Shown here: one piece after another, positions 7,856-15,700 of the stretch
How the letters are laid out: each line of letters opens with the position of its first letter
Position numbering within the stretch: the first letter of the stretch is position 1
Source: Arcticibacterium sp051269965
Lineage (GTDB): Bacteria > Bacteroidota > Bacteroidia > Cytophagales > Spirosomataceae
Reading direction: 5' to 3'
DNA: 27,058 bases
NCBI GenBank assembly: GCA_051269965.1
Contig: JBNMFK010000006.1
Coordinates: 1 to 27,058, forward strand
Position numbers and translations under genes: made by a program
Notes under the pieces: generated by a model
What the model was told of the DNA's origin: nothing
The model's input: only the letters and a program-made list of their open reading frames with translations
Database searches by the model: none

Positions 7856-9412
7856 TTACACCTTAATCACTTTCAAGATCTTTTGTTCAGCATTATTCTG
7901 CCATCTTATGAAATAGCTACCAGCCGGAAATCTAGAAGCATCATAGATATCAGTATGCCAGCCTTTTGTTTTTTGGTCATAGACGGGTTTGGCAATAACT
8001 TGCCCCTGGGAATTGAAGATTTGGATAAGATTTACCCCGCCATCGGAGATGTATTCCAGTCTGACAAAGTCTAAAACCGGATTAGGGTAGGCCTTGAAAG
8101 GTATATGTTTTTCCTCCCGAATTTCATTGGCTGTAATGAATCCACAGGGTGCACCTTGAACCAGTGGCAGCGATTGAAAAGACTTTAGCAGAACCTCAGA
8201 AATTTGTGGTGTTTCCACACAAAACCACCGCTCTAGAATAGAGGTATAAACAGAACGGAAGTCGAACTGCATGGGCACATTTTCATTATCTCCGGCCACA
8301 TTAGGCAGAATAGGATTTTCTCCAAATACTTTAGCGTTTACAAATTCACCAAAAAGAAACATTGGAGCAGCAGCTCCATGATCTGTTCCATTGCTGCCGT
8401 TAGTTTTTATTCTCCTGCCAAACTCTGAGTAGGTCATGGTTAAAACACGATCTTGAACACCTAGCTGTTCCAAGTCCCTAGTGAAAGATAAAACGGCATT
8501 GGATAGTTCCGCAAGAAGGTCGGCGTGTTCTCCTTTATCTGTATCGCCAGTTTCGGCTTGATTATCGTGAGTATCGAAACCGCCAATTCTCACAAAGTAA
8601 AACTTGGTTTTTAAGCCACCGGCTATTAGTCTGGCTACTACCTTTAGCTGCTGTGAAAGCGACTCATCTTCATAGATCACTTGACCACCAGCAGCCGAAG
8701 CGGCTTTTTTAATAGAGCTAGCATATTGATTGGTCTGCGTAGCTACCTGTCTCAGATAAGCAAGTTCTTTCTCTGCCAGAGTCGTTGGCGTTTCTCCTTG
8801 TTCTTCGGTAAGCAGTTCATAGAAAAAATCAGGGTCAGAAATCGCCATGCCCATAGGATAAACAGGACCCTGTAAACTCGTATTTAAGATAGATCCTATC
8901 TGAATAGAAAGTGGATCTGGATGTTGCTCATTTGGGTAACTGTTTGGGAAATCTGGATTGTCACTGGCTAAATATCGTCCAGCCCAGCCGCTTAAAACCT
9001 GTTTGTCAGAATCTGAGGCTGTATTCCAAATATCTGTAGACCGGAAATGCGAAAAGTCAGGGTCTGGATAACCGACATCCTGAAGGATATTGGCTTTGCC
9101 TTCTTCAAAGAGTTCTACGAGGGGCGACAAAGAGGGGTGAAGTCCTATTTTGTCCGATTGTGGGATACTTAATAAAGCATTTTCCTTAAGGGCAATATTA
9201 CCTCGATTAGAAGAATATTTGGCATATTGGTCTATTGGTACTATAGTATTTAAGCCATCGTTTCCACCAGCCATTTGAATAACCACCAGTACCTTGTCAT
9301 CTCCCAGAGCAGCTTCATTTATTGCACCAAAAGCACTTAAAGGCAAACCATTAAGGAAGTAGGGAGCGGCTCCACCAGCCACTATGTGTTTTAAGAATTT
9401 TCTTCTTTCCAT
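7856..9412 (-). CDS. DUF1501 domain-containing protein with T9SS sorting domain
   Basis: The product has 518 residues. The N-terminus MERRKFLKHIVAGGAAP is a twin-arginine (Tat) signal. The DUF1501 body, an alkaline-phosphatase/sulfatase-like fold, shows VVIQMAGGNDGLNTIVP, DFSHFRSTDIW, GGFDTHDNQ, MTYSEFGRRI and GTDHGAAAPMFLFG. These Asp/His-rich motifs are where metal ligands are expected. The last 75 residues (from KAYPNPVLDFVRLEY to the end ILKVIKV) are a type A sorting domain for type IX secretion, so the protein is probably secreted or surface-anchored. It follows the DUF1800 gene with a 3-nt gap, the standard pairing. The molecular activity of the pair is unknown. Confidence 0.95.
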   Translation of the reverse strand: MERRKFLKHIVAGGAAPYFLNGLPLSAFGAINEAALGDDKVLVVIQMAGGNDGLNTIVPIDQYAKYSSNRGNIALKENALLSIPQSDKIGLHPSLSPLVELFEEGKANILQDVGYPDPDFSHFRSTDIWNTASDSDKQVLSGWAGRYLASDNPDFPNSYPNEQHPDPLSIQIGSILNTSLQGPVYPMGMAISDPDFFYELLTEEQGETPTTLAEKELAYLRQVATQTNQYASSIKKAASAAGGQVIYEDESLSQQLKVVARLIAGGLKTKFYFVRIGGFDTHDNQAETGDTDKGEHADLLAELSNAVLSFTRDLEQLGVQDRVLTMTYSEFGRRIKTNGSNGTDHGAAAPMFLFGEFVNAKVFGENPILPNVAGDNENVPMQFDFRSVYTSILERWFCVETPQISEVLLKSFQSLPLVQGAPCGFITANEIREEKHIPFKAYPNPVLDFVRLEYISDGGVNLIQIFNSQGQVIAKPVYDQKTKGWHTDIYDASRFPAGSYFIRWQNNAEQKILKVIKV

Positions 9413-9415
9413 GAC

Positions 9416-11011
9416 TTAAATCAATTGATATTCTGGTAAAGACATGAGGTATAACATTAAGGAACGTAAACGCTCCTCCATAGGTAGCGTTATGTTTACA
9501 TTAGTTGGGTCACTTTCATACGCTAACCAAAGCTCTGTCCAATAAAAATCATTGGATTGCCCAGATAAAAGAATGTCCGATTTTATTTTAGATTTCAGCT
9601 CATCTTTTATTGGCAACGAAAATAGTGTCTCGGCTATATCATCAATCAGTTTATTAGGATCGCCAGGGTTCGAAAATTGAGAAGCATAGTTTATTACATC
9701 TATAACTACCCGATAGCCACCTCTTCGTACTTCATTATACATCAATAAAAGAATAGACTGATTCCGCTTTTGATAGGTATCTGAGTTTATCCAAATTTCA
9801 TGATAAAGGGGTGTTTGATGATATGCTGGCCAGCCAGAAACTGAAGGCGGATCGCCAATGTACTGTTGGGTGCTTTCTGCAAACCTCATATATGCCCCAG
9901 AGATGCTATAATTCGAATAAACATTTTCTTCCAAAGTAGGCAGCGGAGGTTCTAAATGACGAAGCGTTTTCACTAGAAAATCTAGTGGACTACTTATAAT
10001 CGCCCCATAAAAAGCGGTGTCAAAGAAATGCTGGCTGCTGAAAAATGCTTTTAGCAAAGGCTTTATTTCGTAATTGTTATCACGGAAAAGCTGGGCCATG
10101 GGTTCTATAAACTCAGCCTCTACCTGAGGCCCAATTTGATAATAAATAAAGAAGCGGTAAAACTTCCGAACCATAAAGCGACTGACTTCCTCTTTTTTGA
10201 AAATCATATCTAGCAGGTCATCTACTTCATATTGACCATTTTGGCCAGACCGTCCAGAAATAATGGTGTTGTCATAATAATCAGAAAATTGCTTATCCTC
10301 GGTATCATGATTATTCCCATTGAACCTATAAGTCTGGGTGCTTTTTGAAGCATAATGACCTGTTAAAACCCGGGCAGCTGCTCGTACATCATCCTGCGTA
10401 TAGTCCGAACGGTCACCTATACCAATCGTGAATAGTTCTTGGAGCTCGCGGGCATAGTTTTCGTCTGGTGAATTTTTGGTATTCTCACGGCCATTGAGGT
10501 AAACTAACATGGCTGGGTCTAGTGTAATGACTTTGGCGAATTCTTTAAAGTTCCCAAAGGAGTGTTCTCTAAGGGTGTTTTGATATTCGTAGGCGAAATG
10601 TGCTCTACCGTAAACTTCCATTTGCGTAGCAAAATGATTATGCCAAAAAAGCACCAATTTCTCTTGGATAGTACGCTCCTGGAACCACATCTGCTGAAAC
10701 CACCAATAACGAAGAGACTGACGCCTTCTGGAATTAAGGGTACCATCGCCGTAAGGAGCTCTAATCCATGTTTCTCCTTCTTTTACTCCTGTAGTGTCTT
10801 CTAGTCTGCTCTCGTAATAATTTACTGGGGGCGAAGGAGCAGGAGAAGGTTCAATGATTTCATCAATGCACTGAGCTAAGCTTTTATTTTCAAAAGCTTT
10901 TAAATCTTTAGCCGTACTTCCAAAAAGCGTCCTGTTTAGTAAGTGTTGCCTTTGGGCGTTAGACCATGTTCCGGTATAAGGCTCTGAGCTAAAGTTTTTT
11001 ATATCTCTCAT
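9416..11011 (-). CDS. DUF1800 domain-containing protein
   Basis: The product has 531 residues and the family length is typical. Key segments are NAQRQHLLNRTLFGSTAKDL at the N-terminus, QMWFQERTIQEKLVLFWHNH, NYARELQELFTIGIGD, DDVRAAARVLTGH, FMVRKFYRFFIY and GDPPSVSGWPAYHQTPLYHE. These are diagnostic of DUF1800. No clear signal peptide is visible at this start. It is the first gene of a two-gene operon with the DUF1501 gene, stop and next start being 3 nt apart. Such pairs are widespread in Bacteroidota and Planctomycetota; the role is unknown, possibly in envelope or polymer metabolism. The upstream region shows no obvious promoter motif. Confidence 0.95.
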   Translation of the reverse strand: MRDIKNFSSEPYTGTWSNAQRQHLLNRTLFGSTAKDLKAFENKSLAQCIDEIIEPSPAPSPPVNYYESRLEDTTGVKEGETWIRAPYGDGTLNSRRRQSLRYWWFQQMWFQERTIQEKLVLFWHNHFATQMEVYGRAHFAYEYQNTLREHSFGNFKEFAKVITLDPAMLVYLNGRENTKNSPDENYARELQELFTIGIGDRSDYTQDDVRAAARVLTGHYASKSTQTYRFNGNNHDTEDKQFSDYYDNTIISGRSGQNGQYEVDDLLDMIFKKEEVSRFMVRKFYRFFIYYQIGPQVEAEFIEPMAQLFRDNNYEIKPLLKAFFSSQHFFDTAFYGAIISSPLDFLVKTLRHLEPPLPTLEENVYSNYSISGAYMRFAESTQQYIGDPPSVSGWPAYHQTPLYHEIWINSDTYQKRNQSILLLMYNEVRRGGYRVVIDVINYASQFSNPGDPNKLIDDIAETLFSLPIKDELKSKIKSDILLSGQSNDFYWTELWLAYESDPTNVNITLPMEERLRSLMLYLMSLPEYQLI

Positions 11012-11124
11012 TTTATAAGCTTAGTAAAGCTAACGATGAAAGTAAGTAATAATTTTATGAAAGATGGTTTTAGAGCCGCTGCTTTGTTCCAATTCCTTGC
11101 TATAATGCCTTTAAGCATTGTTTT

Positions 11125-11242
11125 GTAGAATTAGGAATGTCCATTAATACTGGAAATAGAGGTAGGCCCTTCCAGACTAAAGCATATGGTACAGCCCTTT
11201 GGTTTTGAAATAAAAGACAAAGCGTTCTTTCAGCAGAAGTAA
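11125..11242 (+). pseudogene. Relic of a trmL-like (SPOUT tRNA methyltransferase) gene
   Basis: Within the otherwise empty 11012-11470 interval, the plus strand reads INTGNRGR (11143-11166), matching NNTGNIGR of the intact TrmL at 14220. After a frame change it reads HMVQPFGFEIKDK (11183-11221), matching HLVKPFGFEITDK of that protein. The spacing between the two motifs is slightly shorter than in the intact gene, and a TAA ends the frame at 11240-11242. This is a fragment of the N-terminal third only. It could be a partial duplicate or the remains of a divergent SPOUT paralogue. The remainder of the interval shows only a weak inverted repeat near 11276-11293. Confidence 0.6.
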
Positions 11243-11470
11243 GCATCATTCTTGAGGTCACTTTCTGAGTTTATTTGATTGATAAGAATCAAGACTGCTT
11301 TTTTATTCTATAAAATAATACGACGAAAAACATTTTATGACTTTTAATTCTTTAAGTCGGAATGAGGCTTTGAAAGCTTACGTTTACCTTGCATAAAGTA
11401 TTGGTCCGTATCTAATCTCACACTTTTTTTTACTCCCCAATAGTCGACAGTATTTGTTAAAAAAAACACC

Positions 11471-12327
11471 ATGAAAAAGAACGCCATGAAAAGAAATCTT
11501 TTTGTAATCTTGCTCTTACTATGTCCAATACTTGTATTTAGCCAAAATATAGAAGTAGCGGGTGGAATAATAGCAGATTCTCTGTACGTAAATTCAGGAA
11601 TTATCAGGAATGTAGCAAATCCAATATTAGCCACAGATGCAGCGACGAAGGCTTATGTGTATTTGTTAGAAGGTACATTAGCTTCATTAGAGGCTAAAAT
11701 TGCGGATTTAGAAGGCGTAAAAGATATAGATAACAACAGTATGAGATAGAAACAATAGGAAGTCAAACGTGGATGGCGGAGAATTTAAAAACTACGAGAT
11801 ACAATGATGGGTCGGCTATTCCTCTTATAGCTGATGATGATACAGCCTGGGGTACGGCTAGCACCAATAAAGCTCCTGCCCATACATGGTATGGTAATGA
11901 TGCTTCTAATCTGATAACGTATGGAGCACTCTACAACTGTTATGCAATAGACATGTCGTCAAATGGGAGTAAGAATGTATGTCCTACGGGCTGGCATGTG
12001 CCTACAGACGTCGAGTGGACAACGCTTACGAACTATTTGGCAGGACAAAGTGTGGCAGGAGGTAAGATGAAAGAGGCAGGTCTGGCCTATTGGATATCAC
12101 CAAATGAAGAGGCAACAAATGAAAGCGGCTTTGCAGGGCTTCCGGGCGGCAACCGTAACACCGATGGTTTATTCCTATATATTGGCAACTTTGGCTACTG
12201 GAGGAGTTCTACAGAGAACAATGCCTCAGGTGCCTGGTACCGCTTCCTGTACCATATCAATGACAATGTTTACAGGAACTTCAGCAATAAGGGGTTTGGG
12301 TTTTCTGTTCGTTGTCTCAGGGATTGA
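11471..12327 (+). pseudogene. FISUMP-domain secreted protein (DGR-type variable protein) with one frameshift
   Basis: A signal peptide (MKRNLFVILLLLCPILVFSQ; ATG at 11486 suits it better than 11471) is followed by a short beta region with ILATDAATKAYV and a coiled-coil-like LEGTLASLEAKIADLEG. The frame then stops at TAG just after 11741. Restoring one base near 11740 joins it to YEIETIGSQTWMAENLKT and the complete FISUMP domain: LYNCYAI, NVCPTGWHVPTDVEW, GFAGLPGGNRN, GYWRSSTENN and the terminal GFGFSVRCLRD. FISUMP domains have a C-type-lectin/formylglycine-enzyme-like fold and are frequent targets of diversity-generating retroelements. The last 45 residues carry a codon signature of such diversification (see the separate entry). 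A hairpin and an avd-like remnant follow. As sequenced, the secreted form cannot be made. Confidence 0.85.
12194..12327 (+). other. Putative DGR variable region (VR-like)
   Basis: The 3' end of the FISUMP gene keeps a conserved frame (YWRSSTENN at one end, GFSVRCLRD at the other). The exposed positions between them are almost all codons reachable from AAC or AAT by changing only adenines: TAC at 12238, TTC at 12244, TAC at 12250, ATC at 12256, GAC at 12262, TAC at 12271, TTC at 12280, AGC at 12283, with unchanged AAT/AAC at 12259, 12265, 12277 and 12286. That is the footprint left by adenine-directed mutagenic retrohoming. No near-identical template repeat was seen elsewhere in the window, so this remains an inference from codon pattern and domain type. 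Confidence 0.55.
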
Positions 12328-12347
12328 CTATTTGACTATTAATATTT

Positions 12348-12368
12348 ACCGCTCAAGCGGTCGATTTT
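12348..12368 (+). terminator. Hairpin after the FISUMP gene (terminator and/or DGR cruciform)
   Basis: A 5-bp GC stem ACCGC/GCGGT with tetraloop TCAA is followed by CGATTTTT. It lies 20 nt after the FISUMP stop codon. It works as a small intrinsic terminator. Its place directly behind a VR-like region also matches the short hairpin or cruciform that promotes retrohoming in studied DGRs. Confidence 0.65.
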
Positions 12369-12379
12369 TGAAAAAAAAC

Positions 12380-12700
12380 ATGGGGTTACATAATAAACTG
12401 CCTGTCTTTAAAGCTTTTTATGCTCTATTGATGTCGATTTTTGAGTTTAGTCGTCACTTTAATAAGGAGTACAAATATACGGTAGGAGAAAGCCTAAAGA
12501 AGGAGACTAAATGGGATTGTATTAAACAACGCAGAACCATATTTTTTAAATGCCAATTGACCAGCATGGTGTTTTTAATAATTCTCCCGAAAGCCTCAAC
12601 CTTTGGTACCAAGTCCTTTTCTACTCATAACTGTTTTCTAATCATAATTTCATTGGATTTCTTTACGCTGTTTATGCGAAAATTATCCATAAGAATGTAG
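12380..12700 (+). pseudogene. Truncated avd-like four-helix-bundle gene
   Basis: From ATG at 12380 the first 43 residues, MGLHNKLPVFKAFYALLMSI then FEFSRHFNKEYKYTVGESLK and KET, have the sequence style of Avd, the accessory protein of diversity-generating retroelements, which binds the reverse transcriptase as a pentameric four-helix bundle. Homology stops at about 12508. The remaining residues to TAG at 12700 (KWDCIKQRRTIFF and on) are low-complexity and unlike Avd helices 3-4, so the gene was cut by a deletion or rearrangement. 23S-rRNA intervening-sequence four-helix proteins are an alternative family, but the YKYTVGESLKKET motif and the position behind a FISUMP gene favour Avd. The stretch 12509-12782 holds no template repeat or reverse transcriptase that I can see. 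Confidence 0.65.
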
Positions 12701-12782
12701 CTACTTTATCTTTGTATTGTATCTATTTTAATGCCGTTTAGGAGAGGTTTTGGTCATTGGTTTAAAACAAAATACTTTTAAA

Positions 12783-13929
12783 TCAATCTCTTTCAGACCT
12801 AGTATTTTTCCTTTTGGTAGTATCGCTAGATTTGCTTGCAGGCTCTCTGCTACTAGGAGCGGTGCTCGGCTGTCTACGGCTAGGAGCGGTTATCGGCCTA
12901 CGAGCTGTATTCTGCTGCTTGTCCCGGGGAGTTTTGCTTGGCTGTCTGCTGCTAGGAGCCGTACTCTGCTGCTTGTCCCTGGAAATGGTGCTCGGCTGTC
13001 TAGTTCTAGGTGCGGTACTCTGCTTTCTGTAACTAGGCGTTGAACTAGGTTGTCTGGTACTAGGTATTGTACTTGGGTCTATATAAGGAGTATTGGTTCT
13101 TGTAGTGGTGCTTGGTTTAGTTCTTTCAGTTTCGCGAGTATCTCGTCTTGACGAAGTACTAGCGGCTCTAGTATTTACATTACCGGCGTTTCTTCTTGTC
13201 TCCAAAGCCTGCTTATTGCTGGTTTCTTTATTTCTAGAAGTAAAACTTTGCTGAAGATTATTCTTAACATAGTCGTTTCTTCTGGTATCACGAACCAAAG
13301 CAGTAGCGTTTTGATTTCTTCTTTCTGAAGCATAGTTATAGGTATTTTTTTTGTTTCTGTAAACGTATACATTCGTTACATATTGAGGCACAGGTATCGG
13401 CCTCCAATAACTATAATATGTCGGATAATAATTATAACGATAGGGCGAGTAATAGGCTCTGTAATTAGGAGACCAAAAGGAGTTTAAAATATAAGGGGTA
13501 CGATAATAAATAGGCTCAATAATATAGCTAGGACCATAAAAATAAGGATGGCCAATAAACTGTATAGTGGGCCTATCATTCGGTTTTTTTCTATATCAAT
13601 GGTTGCTACATCTTGAAATAAATCGTTTCCAAGAGCTATCTGAATGGTTACTAAGTGCGTTCTACGTTCCATTGTCTCTATTATTCTTAGATAATCCACA
13701 TAGCATCTTGATTCAGGTCTAGGTTCGAAATTTTAATTTCTGGGTCATTTAGACGGTGTTCAAAATCTGCAAGACTATTTGAGTTGCCAAAAGTAGAAGC
13801 CACGGCCTGTAAGTCTAGATTGTTGCTGATGTCGTAGTTTGTGGGCATTACGGTTACAGGTTTATGAGTTATGCATCCAGCGAAAATTAGTAGGAACACT
13901 AAACTGAAAAAGCTGCAATTTTTCATCAT
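12783..13929 (-). pseudogene. Secreted DxNxDG-motif protein with repeat tail, two frameshifts
   Basis: Three overlapping frames assemble into one protein of about 380 residues. Part 1 (from 13929) is a lipoprotein-like start, MMKNCSFFSLVFLLIFAGCI, ending NLDLNQD. A lost base near 13703 separates it from part 2, VDYLRIIETMERRTHLVTIQ and NDLFQDVATIDIEK, so the joined text gives an EF-hand-like D-x-N-x-D-G-x-V-D-Y loop. A second lost base in an A7 run (13584-13590) separates part 3, NDRPTIQFIGHPYFYGPSYI then a Tyr/Pro-rich stretch, VPQYVTNVYVYRNKKNTYNY, and a Ser/Thr/Pro/Arg/Gln repeat tail to TGA at 12783. The family is a Bacteroidota envelope protein of unknown function. The second shift site reads A AAA AAC in phase, but two independent breaks make decay the simpler reading. 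Confidence 0.7.
12915..13076 (-). repeat. Three tandem 54-bp repeats coding an 18-residue Ser/Pro/Arg/Gln unit
   Basis: Units at 12915-12968, 12969-13022 and 13023-13076 are exactly 54 bp. The first two are very similar, the third more diverged. In the minus frame they code RQPST/K-type units such as QSTAPSSRQPSKTPRDKQ. A less regular copy continues to about 12840. Confidence 0.8.
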
Positions 13930-14219
13930 ATTTTATTTTTTTTACTCTGTAATTCAGCAAGATAAATGCTTAAAACGATAAAGGTATAAGGCATTTTGAA
14001 ACGTAACTTTGCAGGAGTTTTTAAATTGAAGCTTTTAACGTAAACTAAAACTAAGTGACATTCATTTTTTGATCATGGACAAAAGGTTTGGTAGAGGGTA
14101 TCGTATTTAACTGCTATTTGAGTTTTTCTACTGAAGGTTTCCTATGATTGAATTTAATGGTTGAACACAGTCAATTATTCTAAGGGAATAAGTGGCTTAA
14201 TTTTTTAAAGTTAGTATAG

Positions 14220-14672
14220 ATGCCTCTTAACGTCGTTTTAATAGAACCAGAAATACCTAATAATACAGGGAATATAGGCCGATTATGTATGGCAACTGGT
14301 TCGGTACTTCATTTGGTGAAGCCATTCGGGTTTGAAATAACCGATAAAAGACTGAAACGTGCTGGGCTAGACTATTGGGAGCATCTAGACGTGCATTATT
14401 ACGAGAACCAGGAAGACTTCTTTAAGAGGCACAAAGAGAAGACGATGGCTTTTTTTTCAAGCCATGGACGAAAGGCTCATTGGGACATTCCTTTTGTAGC
14501 TGATATGTTTTTAATTTTTGGGAAAGAATCTGTAGGTCTGCCCAAAGAATTACTGGAAACTCAAAAAGAAAACATGTATCAAATTCCTTTATACAGCGAT
14601 AAAGTACGAAGTCTAAATTTGGCGAATTCTGTAGGCATAGCGATCTATGAAGGTTTAAGATCATTAAGATAA
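14220..14672 (+). CDS. trmL: tRNA (cytidine(34)-2'-O)-methyltransferase TrmL
   Basis: The product has 150 residues, the usual length of this compact SPOUT methyltransferase. It 2'-O-methylates the wobble nucleotide of tRNA-Leu isoacceptors using S-adenosylmethionine. Motifs seen are LIEPEIPNNTGNIGRLCMAT at the N-terminus, HLVKPFGFEITDKRLKRAGL, LIFGKESVGLPKE (knot motif 2) and IPLYSDKVRSLNLANSVGIA (knot motif 3, cofactor loop), ending YEGLRSLR. The T8 run at about 14450-14457 is in frame. The TAA is followed directly by the ATG of the GNAT gene, so the two are probably translated together. The 290 nt upstream show no gene and no convincing promoter. Confidence 0.93.
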   Translation: MPLNVVLIEPEIPNNTGNIGRLCMATGSVLHLVKPFGFEITDKRLKRAGLDYWEHLDVHYYENQEDFFKRHKEKTMAFFSSHGRKAHWDIPFVADMFLIFGKESVGLPKELLETQKENMYQIPLYSDKVRSLNLANSVGIAIYEGLRSLR

Positions 14673-15083
14673 ATGCGTGTAGTGATCAAAGAAATAAAAG
14701 CTTCTGAGACTTGGGAGATGAGGCGTAGGATAATGTGGCCTGAACACGAGCTGGACTATGTGAAGTTGCCAAAAGATGAAAAGGGCTTTCATTATGGACT
14801 TTTTTGTGAAGGTGTTTTGGTATCAATCGTTTCACTTTTTATAGAGAATGGTAGTGCTCAATTTAGAAAACTAGCGACCGAAAATGCGGTACAGGGAAAA
14901 GGTTTTGGCGGTCAGCTTTTAAATCATGTGATAAAGGAGGCCTTATCAAAGAAAGTACAAAAAATATGGTGCAATGCTCGAGTAAATAAAACAGCTTTCT
15001 ACGAAAAATTTGGTTTACAAAAGACTAAACAAACCTATTCCAAAGGTGGAATTGACTTTATGATTTTGGAGCGATGGTTATAG
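14673..15083 (+). CDS. GNAT family N-acetyltransferase
   Basis: The product has 136 residues. It shows the compact GNAT layout: an N-terminal strand-helix with TWEMRRRIMWPEHELDYVKL, GLFCEGVLVSIVSLFIENGS for strands 2-3, AQFRKLATENAVQGKGFGGQ with the acetyl-CoA pyrophosphate-binding Q/RxxGxG/A type loop (QGKGFG), then KIWCNARVNKTAFYEKFGLQ, the conserved N-A-FYEKxGF/L end. Residues W7 to E16 (TWEMRRRIMWPE) are typical of small Bacteroidota GNATs. The acceptor is unknown. It starts at the base after the trmL stop codon. A terminator lies just downstream. Confidence 0.85.
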   Translation: MRVVIKEIKASETWEMRRRIMWPEHELDYVKLPKDEKGFHYGLFCEGVLVSIVSLFIENGSAQFRKLATENAVQGKGFGGQLLNHVIKEALSKKVQKIWCNARVNKTAFYEKFGLQKTKQTYSKGGIDFMILERWL

Positions 15084-15092
15084 GTTAGTCGT

Positions 15093-15128
15093 AAAAAAAG
15101 TCTCTCCATACTGCAATAGAGAGTTTTT
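15093..15128. terminator. Bidirectional terminator between convergent genes
   Basis: CTCTC (15102-15106) pairs with GAGAG (15119-15123), flanked by an A-run on the left and a T-run on the right that extend the stem. Either strand gets a U-tract. It sits between the GNAT gene (plus) and the CpxP-like gene (minus). Confidence 0.55.
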
Positions 15129-15136
15129 AAGTCATT

Positions 15137-15670
15137 CTATTGTCTTCTTGGTGGTGGTCCATCTCCCCATGATCCAGGTGGAGGAGGTCCTTGAGGACCT
15201 CCCGGCCTTCGACCTATATTTGGTTCACCCTGTGGCATAGATCTAGGTGGTCCACCTTGGATTAATTCACCAATAGACGCATCAAATTTAGCTTTTTGTT
15301 CCTCTGTACAGAGACGTCTAATACTCTTAAAGTGATTCAGGGTGGCAAGGTCTAATTTCATATGAAGGTTGGCGATTTTAATGGATAGACTGTCTGATCC
15401 AGAGTTATCTTTAGAGCTTGTGAAATCTGAAAAGAGGATATCTTTTAGACTTTTTATTTCATCGTTTAGAGCCATAGAGGTTTCTCGGTGGTCATCACGA
15501 AGCGTCTCAAAGGCAATCTTCTGTCCCTGAGTGAAACCTAAGGTTGTTTCTAAAAGAGGCCTTGGTTGTCTTTGGTTTTTATCACCAAATATCAAATAAG
15601 CGAGCAGTCCCAGATTAAGTAGGAGTAAGCCGCTCATCACCCAAAGCCATTTTGTACTTAAGTTTTGCAT
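15137..15670 (-). CDS. Membrane-anchored CpxP/Spy-like periplasmic protein
   Basis: The product has 177 residues. One N-terminal membrane segment (about residues 8-27, WLWVMSGLLLLNLGLLAYLI) anchors a helical periplasmic domain with TLGFTQGQKIAFETLRDDHR, HMKLDLATLNHFKSIRRLCT and EEQKAKFDASIGELI, the CpxP/Spy-like 'LT.eQ...f..lr..h' and 'LtpeQ...f' pattern seen in 'periplasmic heavy metal sensor' proteins. The last 40 residues are Pro/Gly/Arg-rich (GGPPRSMPQGEP and on). It is the third gene of the sigma/anti-sigma operon, 30 nt after the anti-sigma gene, and so probably an envelope-stress output or feedback component. Confidence 0.75.
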   Translation of the reverse strand: MQNLSTKWLWVMSGLLLLNLGLLAYLIFGDKNQRQPRPLLETTLGFTQGQKIAFETLRDDHRETSMALNDEIKSLKDILFSDFTSSKDNSGSDSLSIKIANLHMKLDLATLNHFKSIRRLCTEEQKAKFDASIGELIQGGPPRSMPQGEPNIGRRPGGPQGPPPPGSWGDGPPPRRQ

Positions 15671-15700
15671 TATTGTGATCCTTTATAATGGGCTTAGAAA

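Noticed and set aside
12104..12379. A plus-strand frame overlapping the FISUMP gene and continuous with the avd-like frame
   Set aside because: Upstream of ATG 12380 it is a shadow of the FISUMP coding frame. Only the part after 12380 has family character.
12509..12700. Remainder of the avd frame as a novel protein, and a minus-strand frame here (VEKDLVPKVEAFGRII)
   Set aside because: Neither direction gives a recognisable domain or a sound start. I looked for a template repeat or reverse transcriptase motif (YxDD) and found none.
12750..13043. Two plus-strand frames rich in Leu/Cys/Gly/Arg
   Set aside because: They are antisense to the 54-bp repeat tail; the regular repeats keep other frames open by chance.
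14004..14011. TAACTTTG, matching the Bacteroidota -7 element TAnnTTTG
   Set aside because: No -33 TTTG/TTG at the right distance, and it is more than 200 nt from trmL, so a promoter call is not supported.
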